Positions 54,036-64,000 of a stretch of DNA of 64,000 nt are shown in pieces. The translations under genes were made by a program, and so were the position numbers. The notes under the pieces are model-generated. The model made no database searches. It was not told the DNA's origin and saw only the letters and a program-made list of their open reading frames with translations. The number at the start of each line of letters is the position of its first letter. Position 1 is the first letter of the stretch. Origin of the DNA: Argyresthia goedartella (Eukaryota > Arthropoda > Insecta > Lepidoptera > Argyresthiidae); assembly GCA_949825045.1 (NCBI GenBank), contig OX463827.1, positions 3,680,501 through 3,744,500 of the forward strand, in the 5' to 3' direction.

Positions 54036-54150
54036 AGATAGTAACACGGTTAATATTTATGGGGCTTTTGTAGGTGTAAATTTTACCTCTCCCCTCTCAC
54101 CGCGCCTTTCCGTCGACGCATCTCCCTAAACCGCTGATCTGATTCAAAAT

Positions 54151-54894
54151 ATATAAGTTCGCAGTGGTGACGTCACACGCGGGATGTAAGCTACTTATAG
54201 CTCGGCAGTAATATATAAGTTCGCAGTGCGGACGTAACACTCGGGATGTAAGCTACTTATAGCTCGAGAGTAATATATAAGTTCGCAGTGGCCACGTCAC
54301 ACGCGGGACGTAAGCTACTTATAGCTCGGGAGTAATATATAAGTTCGCAGTGGCGACGTCACACGCGGGATGTAAGCTACTTATAGCTCGGGAGTAATAT
54401 ATAAGTTCGCAGTGGGGACGTCACACGCGGGATGTAAGCTACTTATAGCTCGGGAGTAATATATAAGTTCTCAGTGGCGACGTCACACGCGGGATATAAG
54501 CTACTTATAGCTCGGGAGTAATATATAAGTTCGCAGTGGCCACGTCACACGCGGGACGTAAGCTACTTATAGCTCGGGAGCAATATATAAGTTCGTAGTG
54601 GCGACGTCACACGCGGGATGTAAGCTACTTATAGCTCGGGAGTAATATATAAGTTCACAGTGGGGACGTCACACGCGGGATGTAAGCTACTTATAGCTCG
54701 GGAGTAATATATAAGTTCGCAGTGGGGACGTCACACTCGGGATGTAAGCTACTTATAGCTCGGGAGTAGTATATAACTTTGCAGTAGCGACATCACACGC
54801 GGGATGTAAGCTACTTATAGCTCGGGAGTAATATATAAGTTCGCAGTGGCAACGTCACATGCGGGATGTAAGCTACTTATAGCTCGAGAGTAAT
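54151..54894. repeat. Minisatellite, 12 x 62 bp, each with a CRE-like site
   Basis: Units start 'atataagttcgcagtggcga' and contain 'cgtcacacgcgggatgtaag' and 'ctacttatagctcgggagta'. Starts at 54151, 54213 and so on. A thirteenth start falls exactly at 54895, where the sequence diverges, so all units are the same length. The first unit contains the full palindrome TGACGTCA. Most others keep the half site ACGTCA. Confidence 0.95.
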
Positions 54895-55320
54895 ATATAT
54901 GTTAGGTGCTTACCTATGAAATCAGTGTTTTGTATGGAGAAATTGAAGAAATTTCAATTCTCAATACAAAGATTTTTGGATTTTTTTTAGGAATGGCAAA
55001 TCCTAATTTTATAAAAGTTCGTGTGTATGAATGAGACAACATTTAGCTAACAACAAATTTAATGTAATTTTTGAAAAGTTTCAGCTATATAAATATGTGA
55101 CGAATCTTATCATGAAAATGGATGACACGAACTGATTTTGAAGATTAAATTTTATTAAGAAAACTAATAATCAAAAGAAAATATAATATGCATAAGTAAA
55201 ACTTTGAAATAAACTTTTAAACAATAAAAATAATAATGGAAATAGCTATTGAATTGCACGAATTATAAACTCCTGAATCTGTTAGAAAATTTCGCCAATT
55301 TCATAGGTAAGCTCCCAATA
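54895..55320. other. Spacer between two minisatellites
   Basis: AT-rich with no gene. A short inverted pair links its ends: 'gttaggtgcttacctatgaa' (54900) and 'tttcataggtaagctcccaa' (55299), so the spacer may be one inserted inverted-repeat element of about 420 bp. Confidence 0.45.
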
Positions 55321-57656
55321 TGTTAGATCCCACTGTGAGTAGCCGGCTTCATATATGTTAGATAGATCCCACTGTGAGTAGCTGGCTTCATATATGTTAG
55401 ATAGATCCCACTGTGAGTAGCCGGCTTCATATATGTTAGATAGATCCCACTGTGAGTAGCCGGCTTCATATATATTAGATAGATCCCACTGTGAGTAGCC
55501 GGCTTCATATATGTTAGATAGATCCCACTGTGAGTAGCCGGCTTCATATATGTTAGATAGATCCCACTGTGAGTAGCCGGCTTCATATATGTTAGATAGA
55601 TCCCACTGTGAGTAGCCGGCTTCATATATGTTAGATAGATCCCACTGTGGGTAGCCGGCTTCATATATGTTAGATAGATCCCACTGTGAGTAGCCGGCTT
55701 CATATATGTTAGATAGATCCCACTGTGAGTAGCCGGCTTCATATATGTTAGATAGATCCCGCTGTGAGTAGCCGGCTTCATATATGTTAGATAGATCCCA
55801 CTGTGAGTAGCCGGCTTCATATATGTTAGATAGATCCCACTGTGAGTAGCCGGCTTCATATATGTTAGATAGATCCCACTGTGAGTAGCCGGCTTCATAT
55901 ATGTTAGATAGATCCCGCTGTGAGTAGCCGGCTTCATATATGTTAGATAGATCCCACTGTGAGTAGCCGGCTTCATATATGTTAGATAGATCCCACTGTG
56001 AGTAGCCGGCTTCATATATGTTAGATAGATCCCGCTGTGAGTAGCCGGCTTCATATATGTTAGATAGATCCCACTGTGAGTAGCCGGCTTCATATATGTT
56101 AGATAGATCCCACTGTGAGTAGCCGGCTTCATATATGTTAGATAGATCCCGCTGTGAGTAGCCGGCTTCATATATGTTAGATAGATCCCACTGTGAGTAG
56201 CCGGCTTCATATATGTTAGATAGATCCCACTGTGAGTAGCCGGCTTCATATATGTTAGATAGATCCCACTGTGAGTAGCCGGCTTCATATATGTTAGATA
56301 GATCCCACTGTGAGTAGCCGGCTTCATATATGTTAGATAGATCCCGCTGTGAGTAGCCGGCTTCATATATGTTAGATAGATCCCACTGTGAGTAGCCGGC
56401 TTCATATATGTTAGATAGATCCCACTGTGAGTAGCCGGCTTCATATATGTTAGATAGATCCCGCTGTGAGTAGCCGGCTTCATATATGTTAGATAGATCC
56501 CACTGTGAGTAGCCGGCTTCATATATGTTAGATAGATCCCACTGTGAGTAGCCGGCTTCATATATGTTAGATAGATCCCGCTGTGAGTAGCCGGCTTCAT
56601 ATATGTTAGATAGATCCCGCTGTGAGTAGCCGGCTTCATATATGTTAGATAGATCCCACTGTGAGTAGCCGGCTTCATATATGTTAGATAGATCCCACTG
56701 TGAGTAGCCGGCTTCATATATGTTAGATAGATCCCGCTGTGAGTAGCCGGCTTCATATATGTTAGATAGATCCCACTGTGAGTAGCCGGCTTCATATATG
56801 TTAGATAGATCCCACTGTGAGTAGCCGGCTTCATATATGTTAGATAGATCCCGCTGTGAGTAGCCGGCTTCATATATGTTAGATAGATCCCGCTGTGAGT
56901 AGCCGGCTTCATATATGTTAGATAGATCCCACTGTGAGTAGCCGGCTTCATATATGTTAGATAGATCCCACTGTGAGTAGCCGGCTTCATATATGTTAGA
57001 TAGATCCCACTGTGAGTAGCCGGCTTCATATATGTTAGATAGATCCCACTGTGAGTAGCCGGCTTCATATATGTTAGATAGATCCCACTGTGAGTAGCCG
57101 GCTTCATATATGTTAGATAGATCCCACTGTGAGTAGCCGGCTTCATATATGTTAGATAGATCCCACTGTGAGTAGCCGGCTTCATATATGTTAGATAGAT
57201 CCCACTGTGAGTAGCCGGCTTCATATATGTTAGATAGATCCCACTGTGAGTAGCCGGCTTCATATATGTTAGATAGATCCCACTGTGAGTAGCCGGCTTC
57301 ATATATGTTAGATAGATCCCACTGTGAGTAGCCGGCTTCATATATGTTAGATAGATCCCACTGTGAGTAGCCGGCTTCATATATGTTAGATAGATCCCAC
57401 TGTGAGTAGCCGGCTTCATATATGTTAGATAGATCCCACTGTGAGTAGCCGGCTTCATATATGTTAGATAGATCCCACTGTGAGTAGCCGGCTTCATATA
57501 TGTTAGATAGATCCCACTGTGAGTAGCCGGCTTCATATATGTTAGATAGATCCCACTGTGAGTAGCCGGCTTCATATATGTTAGATAGATCCCACTGTGA
57601 GTAGCCGGCTTCATATATGTTAGATAGATCCCACTGTGAGTAGCCGGCTTCATATA
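55321..57656. repeat. Minisatellite, 60 x 39 bp, with higher-order structure
   Basis: Unit 'atgttagatagatcccactg' plus 'tgagtagccggcttcatat' (39 bp). Unit 1 is shortened by four bases. A diagnostic A/G position (55332 + 39 per unit) is G in units 12, 16, 19, 22, 27, 30, 33, 34, 37, 40 and 41 and A in all others. Units 42 to 60 look identical. The 776-codon minus-strand frame repeats a 13-residue peptide and exists because 39 is a multiple of three. It is not called as a gene. Confidence 0.95.
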
Positions 57657-57764
57657 GACGCTTGAAACTCGATCACGATCATGATTTTATGGTGCTAAGG
57701 TCATCGTGATGACTTTGATGACAGATTTGGAAAGACCAATTTCTAAAGGTTAATAAATAATAAT

Positions 57765-58080
57765 TATTATTTATTTATTGCGCCCAAATCATATAAAAAA
57801 CAAGAGTTACATAAATAATAAATAAATATTAGAGGACAATTATACACAAATCCTACTAGGCCCAAAGTAAACTCAACAAGGCTTGTGTTATGCGTATTAA
57901 ACGAAGATATATTTAATAGAGATAAATACTTATATAATAAATAGAAAACATCCAAGACTACAAATATGTGTGCTCACTCAATGCACAAATATTTGCCTTT
58001 ACCGGGATTCAAACCCGTGTCTGTCAGCTTCGTAGGCAGGGTCACTTCCCGTTGGTAGGCTAAACCAGTCGTCAAACATG
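57765..58080 (-). mobile_element. SINE family 1b (tRNA-derived)
   Basis: Minus strand: head 'tgacgactggtttagcctac' with B box 'gggtttgaatcccgg', then 'gtcttggatgttttctattt', 'cataacacaagccttgttga' and 'aggatttgtgtataattgtc', with an AATAAATA-rich 3' end. It shares 'gaccctgcctacgaagc' in the head with SINE family 1 but has a different body. Confidence 0.75.
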
Positions 58081-59339
58081 AAAATTAAAATGATCTTCCA
58101 CCAAATGGGTAATGATTATTTGCTAATGCTAACTCACTTCCTCTTATTTGATACAATTAGTTAGATAAACCCCTACTAGCTGTTGATTTAAATACAAAAA
58201 CAAACATAACGTCACAGCTTTTTCTGTACGGGATGACAAAAAAATGCGAGGAAATGTAAGAAACTGATGCTAATAATAATAGGGCGCGTGAATGCGTTTT
58301 ATGTTCTTCCGTTCTAGGTAAGGAATGCCTATAGACAGGTCACGGACAACGGAAAACTATTATATGTTGCTACCCAAATCAGTGGCGATAGACTGGCCTT
58401 CTTTCACGCGAAACATCTGCATCATTTTACGAATACTTCCGCCAATGGTTTGAGTTCTATTTCCAAATATGATTTCTAGGGTCATCTACTAATTAAGTAG
58501 TTTTTCAGATACTGATTACCCGTGGTGTACCTTGTCCGGTACTCAGCAGAGTACTCGTGAGTTCCAATTCCTAGATGTAAATTCTAGTAATTTTCGAGCC
58601 CTACATCGCATACACACTCCACATCCCACAAGGAACAATAATAATAAACAAAATGGCCGACTGTCCGTTCTAATGGCACTACCTCATCCCCATAACATTC
58701 CCACCATGTCGCTTGCCTCCAAAGTGGCAATGTAAACCTTATGTTTGCTGTAACAAGAACTTTACTTGTGCGAGTGGCTGGGGACACAGTTTTGTCATGT
58801 TTTGCCGGGGACCGTGTTAGCGGCCGATGAGAAAAGTTCTGGAAAAACTACCCGTTTCTGCAGCGACGGTGTAAATTGGACGAAATTTGGTTAGAGCTGG
58901 GGTAATTTTGAGGTAACACGGTTTCGGCTATGGCGTCTGGTTATTAAAGAATTACTAGACTTTTTACGGATATTGATTTTTGAAAAAAATACCTTTAAAG
59001 GCTGCAAGCATGATGGAAGTGAATCTGAAAACCATGGCTTGCTACACCTATACCTATATATTGTTCAACTATTAATTCGATAAAAACATCTTCTTCAATC
59101 GAAAGTACAGAATTCCACGCTCGATTGAAAAACAAAAGTATAGAATACAGGTTGGAATTTTGTGACACCACCTGGAGGGCAAGTACTCTAAGTAATGGAG
59201 TTAGCAAATTTCCCTCAAAGGAAACATTCCTTTATTTTTTTAAAGAAACAAAACTGCATTCAAAGATTTTGAAAAATACGCTTGCCACAACCAGGAATCG
59301 AACCGGCTAAAATTCGAAAAAACATCATTCTGTACTTTT
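58081..59339. other. Non-genic stretch
   Basis: A dispersed-module variant at about 58205-58245 and a tRNA B-box-like 'ggttcgattcctgg' on the minus strand at 59289-59305, possibly a SINE remnant. No gene supported. Confidence 0.4.
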
Positions 59340-59478
59340 ATGGCGTCAATCGACAGGGTCAATCGACAGGGTCAATCAAGTCCGCGCCCAGCTGTCGAAT
59401 AGAACACTTGTGCTATTGGTTACTAACTAACTTGCAAGTTATCTTTAAACTACCCACTTAATTTCGTTGGTATATAAC

Positions 59479-60459
59479 ATGGTGTTTAAAAAGTGCTTTA
59501 CATGTAGTAAAAACATCACGAAAAAGGCCCCTGGCATAGACTGCAGCAGGTGTGAAAAGTGTGTGCATGCAACTGCGGAATGTGCCAACATCTCCAACAA
59601 GCAGATCGCTGCACTTCGCGCCACTAACGGACTGGAGTGGAGCTGCGAGGAGTGCCTGGGAGGAATGTCGAAACGTTCCTCCTTCTTTATACCAGAAGAT
59701 GAGACAGATGTGGACCTAGATGATACAAGGAAATCTGTTACTATCGATGTTAAGAAACTTTTGGCTGACATTACAACTGAAATGAGGAAGACAATTAAAC
59801 AAGAATTAGCAGAGTTCTAATCTTCACTCGAGTTTATAAGCGAACAAGTATCTGGATTCGAGGAGACCCTGAGAAACCAGAGTTCTAAGATAAAACAACT
59901 CGAGAATAAAAACACAGACCTAATTAACAAAAACAAAAACCTTGAGCTACGTATTTGCACAATGGAGCAGCGTCAACAGGATTATGAACAGCAACAGCTA
60001 TCGAACTCACTGGAGATAGCAGGAATACCGAAGGTGACTGAAAAGGAAGATGTCTCCCTGCTGATGATGACGGTAGCAGAAAAACTGGACGTAAAAGCCG
60101 ATGATGTAGTGTGCGCCCGTCGTGCTACTGGCCGCAAGGAGAAACCTGGGGCCATCCTCGTCGAGATGCGTTCGAGAGCCAGCCGCGACCAGTGGGTGAA
60201 GTGTGGCAAGGACAAGAAGCTGATGGTGGTGAACATCCTCGCTTCGTCTGCACCAACAGGATCATCTGCAGAACGTGTTTACATCAGAGAAGCCCTGTCC
60301 CATCACACCAAGACCTTACTATACCAAGCCGGTCAAAGCCTGCGCCCTACCTTCCAATATGTGTGGTGTAAAGAGGGAAAAGTCCTGGCTAGGAAAGATA
60401 AGGACGCCAAAGTTATCCCGATTTTCTCAAAGAGTGATATTGATATGTTGCTAAATTAA
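59479..60459 (+). pseudogene. CR1-type LINE ORF1: PHD-like zinc finger and coiled coil (one in-frame stop)
   Basis: Predicted RNA-binding/chaperone protein of the LINE. Residues 1-59 carry Cys/His at C6, C9, C22, C25, H30, C35, C56 and C59, with W54 two before C56, a C4HC3 PHD-like pattern. An in-frame TAA at 59818-59820 ends the first 113 codons. The frame then continues open with a coiled coil ('KIKQLENKNTDLINKNKNLE'), 'NSLEIAGIP' and a conserved C-terminal domain ('VVCARRATGRKEKPGAILVE', 'YIREALSHHTKTLL', 'YVWCKEGKVLARKD'). That domain resembles what is often annotated in Lepidoptera as a baculovirus FP-like C-terminal domain; this name is from memory. PHD-type ORF1 proteins are known from CR1-group elements. 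Total 326 codons. The stop is a single substitution away from sense. Confidence 0.8.
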
Positions 60460-60468
60460 TGTTTGTAA

Positions 60469-63400
60469 ATAATCTATGTACCGTATATCCTAAGTCCCTT
60501 CCTTACTAAATTCAATTTAACAAGTACCTCTAACATTACCGAACTATCTAATTGCACCAACATAAACACCTATTTTCAATACATACCACACAAACACATT
60601 CGTATTTCATGTCTACATGTAAACATAAGATCGATGTTGAAAAACTTTGTTAAGCTTGTCCAAATTATAGATGGATGTCCACATAATATTGACATAATTA
60701 CAGTTACAGAAGCAGGCATTTCTGACAGTATACCAAATTTATTCCAAATCTCAGGCTACACAATGTACACACGGTTACGTAATAATCAAAAAGGCGGTGG
60801 AATAATAATGTATGTTCGCAATAACCTTAAATTTACACCAAAATCTAACATCACATACACCTTCGAAAACCTGACTGGCATAGCTAAAACTCCCACAAAT
60901 GATGTAATTTATGTGTGTGCAATTTATAGACCTCCCTCGAAAAACAAAACAATTTTTATCAGTGAACTCAACCGGCTGATTTCCCACAACAGTTCAGATT
61001 CTAACATAATGATTTTATTGGGTGATATCAACATCGATCTTAAGTTACACAATCCACATAGGAACTCGTATGTTGACATGCTTTCTGTGTACGGACTAAC
61101 GTGTGGAATCACTGATTACACCCGAATCGAGAATCGCAATAGTCTGGTGACAAAATCCTGCATAGATCATATTTTTATTCGATGCCACACGTTAGAACCG
61201 TACACCGCGGCAGTCGATACTGTGCTGGCAGATCATCGCGTCACAATTACCAGCCTCGTTGGTTTGCCGCCGCCCGGCAAGACCGATATACAGGCTGCTC
61301 CAAAAACGCAATATATGCAATCGGTAAACCGTATCGTTTATCGTTTATGTATTATCGTTTAATTACTAAATTAAATGATAATAACTGGAACCAAACATAC
61401 GACATGAAAACGGCTGATGACATCCTTAAATTTATAAAAAAAACGTTCCAAGAAGCCTTAGAATCATCCACAAAACTTAAGAAAAAACGTGAGTTTAGTA
61501 GAAATCGTGAACCCTGGATAAATAAAACTGTTCTACAACTTAGTGAAAAAAGGGATACTCTTTTTGGGCTCTGGAGGAAAAATACAACTAACCACGAACT
61601 TAGACTACAGTATAATAAAACACGGAATAAAACTAATAAAATAATTGAATACTATAGAAATAAATATTACCAAAATAAAATAAGAGATAGCTATGGAAGC
61701 CCTAGGAATCTATGGAAGATAATTAATTCTATTTGTGGTAGAATATCCAAGAGCATCGATGACGCAATAATAGATGCTTTTAGATCCGAAAACATATCAG
61801 ATATTGAAATCGCAAACAGATTTGCTACAGAGTTCGACGAATCCGTCAAAAAGATTATTCCGCAGTGTGGAAATACTCTGTTGGACGATGCCAGTTGCAG
61901 CAAAGTGGCAAATGTCAGCATGCGATTCCATAAAGCCACCCCACGAAGCATTCTGAAAATCACTCCGAACCTGAATAGCAGGAAGGCGTCGGGATTAGAT
62001 AATATTAAAATTCTGGACATAAAACAAATTAGTGACAAAATCTCTGGTGCAATAGCGCATCTCATTAATACTAGCATAGAAACCGGTAAATATCCGGATG
62101 ATCTAAAACTGGGCTGCGTTAGACCACTATTTAAAAAAGGTAAACGTGGCAATGTTGCCGATTACCGACCTATCACTTTATTGTCATCAGTCGACAAAAT
62201 AGTTGAGAGGTTTGTTTGTGAGCAGATACATAACTTTTATCAAAAAGAAGAGATTATAAACCACAACCAATTCGGCTTTCAGCCTAAGAAAAGCACAACA
62301 TCTTTGCTATCTAAATTTACAGATCACGTAAACAGTTCACTTAATGATAAGAAACTTGTCCTTGCACTTTTTATAGATTTTTCCCGAGCATTTGATACCC
62401 TAGACCATAATCTGCTCACAAATAAACTAGGTAACTGTGGTATCAGAGGCCCACTACAAGCCTGGTGTGCCGACTACCTCAGAAACCGTCATTTTTGCGT
62501 TAAAATCGGGGAAAGCCTTAGTAAAAACAACCTCGTATCTCATGGCACAGCCCAGGGATCAGTATTAGGACCCCTTCATTTTATAACCTACATCAATGAT
62601 ATGGTGAATGTACTCACCTTCAGCACTCCCTATCAATTTGCGGACGACACATGTCTGATCATTGCCAGCAGTGACGTAGACACTGCACTTGAGAGCCTCC
62701 AGTTTGACTTTGACAACTTGTGTAGGTGGTGTCACGACGTAGGTTTGGTTTTAAATGCACAGAAAACCAAGCTTATGCACATTAAATCACCATATCTGAA
62801 GAGTAAGCGGCCAGCTGATCTCATTGCGCATACGCATGATTGTATGCACAGTCCAAATGACAGTAAATCTTGCCGATGCCCTTCCATCGATGTCGTTGAC
62901 AAGCACACTTACCTAGGTCTTGTCATCGATGCAAAGTTCAGCTGGGGACCTCATATACAGCGGGTATGCTACAAACTCAGGGCTCTCGCTGCATCATTTT
63001 ATGTAGTAAGAAATAGAATACCTTTTAAGACACGACTCATGCTGTATAATGCCTTAATTGACTCCATAGTATCGTATGGTTTATCTAGCTACGGACGAAC
63101 TTATAAAACTTACCTCGATCAAATATTGTCATTACAAAATAAATTACTTAAATTGATTGTTCCATATAATATAAAATGCGCATACTCCGAAAATAATGAG
63201 CCAAACTTGTTTACTTATAGTGGCACACTTCCTATTCACACCAAAGTTGAGTTTAACTTACTGAAAGAGGAATTCTTTAACAACACCATACAATACACAA
63301 TAGATCACCCCGTAGGCACACGTCGCAAAGCTCAAGGCAATCTCACCACTACCCGCGCTAATAACTATTACGGCGAGCGGACGACTGCCTATTTGATTCC

Positions 63401-63506
63401 GAGACTAATAAACAGCTTACCCACAGATCTAAAACATTCAATAAATCACAATAACATAAAATGGAAACTCAAGAAACATTTCTCCCTTTCCATCCTCAAC
63501 CCCTAA
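60469..63506 (+). pseudogene. CR1-type LINE ORF2: AP endonuclease and reverse transcriptase (one frameshift)
   Basis: Nicks target DNA and copies the RNA. The endonuclease frame is open from 60469. Conserved sequence starts at 'ISCLHVNIRS', upstream of the first ATG (60634), so initiation may be non-canonical. Motifs: 'NIRS' (N), 'VTEAG' (E), 'YRPPS', 'LLGDINID' (GDxN), 'CIDHIF', 'LADHRVT' (DH). The frame shifts between about 61300 and 61362, where 'tatcgttta' repeats. The RT frame then shows 'ASGLDNI', 'LFKKGKRGNVADYRPITLL', 'FIDFSRAFDTLDH' (motif A), 'HGTAQGSVLGPLHF' (motif B, with H where L is usual), 'QFADDTCLI' (catalytic FADD) and 'TYLGLVID'. The C-terminus 'TAYLIPRLINSLP' ends at 63506. 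The length of about 965 codons matches intact CR1-group ORF2. Confidence 0.88.
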
Positions 63507-63623
63507 TTATATAACTAGGTACCTAATTTTCTTGTATGTAATATTACCAACTTGCTAGTTACTTTGTAATCTAATCTAAATAATAGTGTAAATACCTACT
63601 TGTAATTATTTCTGCGTAACACG

Positions 63624-63658
63624 GAACCACGCACAAACCTACGTGGTTTTTGTGGTTC
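63624..63658 (+). other. 3' UTR hairpin of the CR1-group LINE
   Basis: 'gaaccac' (63624-63630) pairs with 'gtggttc' (63652-63658), and 'aaacc' (63635-63639) pairs with 'ggttt' (63645-63649), around the loop 'tacgt'. It lies about 55 bp before the 3' end, a position where LINE RTs may recognise template RNA structure. Confidence 0.55.
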
Positions 63659-63773
63659 TTTCAAATGAACTTGTATTATATTTTGGATTGTAATATATAA
63701 ATAAAAAAAAGGATCAATCTCTCTAACAAACATAGTAAATTAAATGAAAGGAAAACATGAAATCTAAAAAGAC

Positions 63774-63970
63774 TTTTTTTTTTATTAATTATTAACCTAA
63801 AAAAATGTAAAAGCTAACACTTCACTTTACTTCACTTCACCACAACACGCTATTAAAGGCTACTGAAAAAGAGTTCCTTAGAAGAATAAAATGTATTCAA
63901 CGAGAGAGCCCATTTCGAACAACTAATTAGTTAGCTTTTACATTTTTTTAGGTTAATAATAAATAAAAAA
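63774..63970. mobile_element. MITE with 28-bp perfect inner TIR
   Basis: 63791-63818 and 63930-63957 are exact reverse complements (28 bp, ending in 'aaaatgtaaaagctaac'). The pairing extends outward imperfectly through T-rich/A-rich ends to about 63774 and 63970. The 111-bp interior is non-coding. Confidence 0.75.
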
Positions 63971-64000
63971 CGCAACGGAACTATTTACGGTAGTTTTCAC

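Larger units (their letters stand above)
59340..63715 (+). mobile_element. Nearly full-length CR1-group LINE
   Basis: An ORF1 (59479-60459) and ORF2 (to 63506) arrangement with a short 5' leader, a 3' UTR of about 200 bp and an A-rich end at about 63700-63715. The leader starts with about 2.5 copies of a 13-bp tandem repeat 'gtcaatcgacagg' (59345-59379). Only one in-frame stop and one frameshift are visible, so the insertion is fairly young. No certain target-site duplication. The clade (CR1/L2/Daphne-like) is inferred from the PHD-like ORF1 and the RT sequence. Confidence 0.8.

Noticed and set aside
54151..54894. CRISPR-like array (regular repeats)
   Set aside because: Units are contiguous with no unique spacers, and the genome is clearly eukaryotic. 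The same applies to the 39-bp, 30-bp and 183-bp arrays.
55323..57653. A 776-codon minus-strand open frame of a 13-residue repeat
   Set aside because: The 39-bp period is a multiple of three and the unit happens to lack stops on this strand. There is no signal peptide, no flanking exon and no non-repeat domain, so it is a satellite artefact.
59340..59380. Target-site duplication for the CR1-group LINE ('gtcaatc' at left, 'gatcaatc' after the A-rich end)
   Set aside because: The left copies belong to a 13-bp tandem repeat and the match is only about seven bases, so it is not convincing.
61691..62152. 153-codon minus-strand frame within the CR1-group ORF2
   Set aside because: Antisense shadow of the RT coding frame.

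Overview
This 64 kb window looks like non-genic or intronic DNA from an insect, most likely a moth or butterfly. It is AT-rich. It holds several tRNA-derived SINE families, Jockey-, CR1- and RTE-type non-LTR retrotransposon (LINE) pieces, and the 'cggtcaagtgcgagt ... ggtacggaaccctaaaa' repeat that I associate from memory with lepidopteran genomes. I see no confident single-copy host gene, no rRNA, no functional tRNA gene and no CRISPR array. Almost every long open frame is either transposon protein or a tandem repeat whose period is a multiple of three.

Left part (1-20 kb). A LINE 3' end (family A) opens the window and carries a 110-bp TTAA-flanked insertion. At 4.78-8.57 kb there is a nested insertion. 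A Jockey-type LINE lies with its 5' portion inverted (ORF1 with a CCHC knuckle, endonuclease, start of RT, minus strand) against its own 3' end (plus strand, poly-A), inside a 15-bp target-site duplication. That LINE sits in the tail of an older SINE-like repeat flanked by an 18-bp direct repeat. SINEs, palindromic MITEs, an RTE-like fragment (12.8-13.1 kb) and a GC-rich RT-polyprotein C-terminal fragment (18.3-19.0 kb) follow.

Middle part (20-54 kb). This holds more family A LINE 3' ends (two with greatly expanded TTTGAC hexamer tails at 30.7-31.3 kb), a 490-bp TACACA hexamer array, SINEs, inverted-repeat elements at 26.4-27.6 kb, and a 1-kb imperfect foldback at 40 kb. It also holds a LINE 3' UTR amplified as 183-bp tandem units at 42.6-43.5 kb, RTE-like fragments at 44.8-45.4 and 47.5-48.25 kb, and a 30-bp tandem array split by a SINE at 48.5-49.05 kb.

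Right part (54-64 kb). Two striking tandem arrays occur here: 12 exact-length copies of a 62-bp unit (54.15-54.89 kb) and 60 copies of a 39-bp unit (55.32-57.65 kb) with internal higher-order structure. A nearly full-length CR1-group LINE follows (59.4-63.7 kb, plus strand). Its ORF1 encodes a PHD-like zinc finger plus coiled coil and its ORF2 encodes endonuclease and RT. One in-frame stop and one frameshift are visible. A 28-bp-TIR MITE closes the window.

The coding content is retrotransposition machinery: ORF1 proteins would bind element RNA, and ORF2 proteins would nick target DNA and reverse-transcribe. SINEs and 3'-end fragments are presumably trans-mobilised by such machinery. Family names are inferred from motifs, without any database search.
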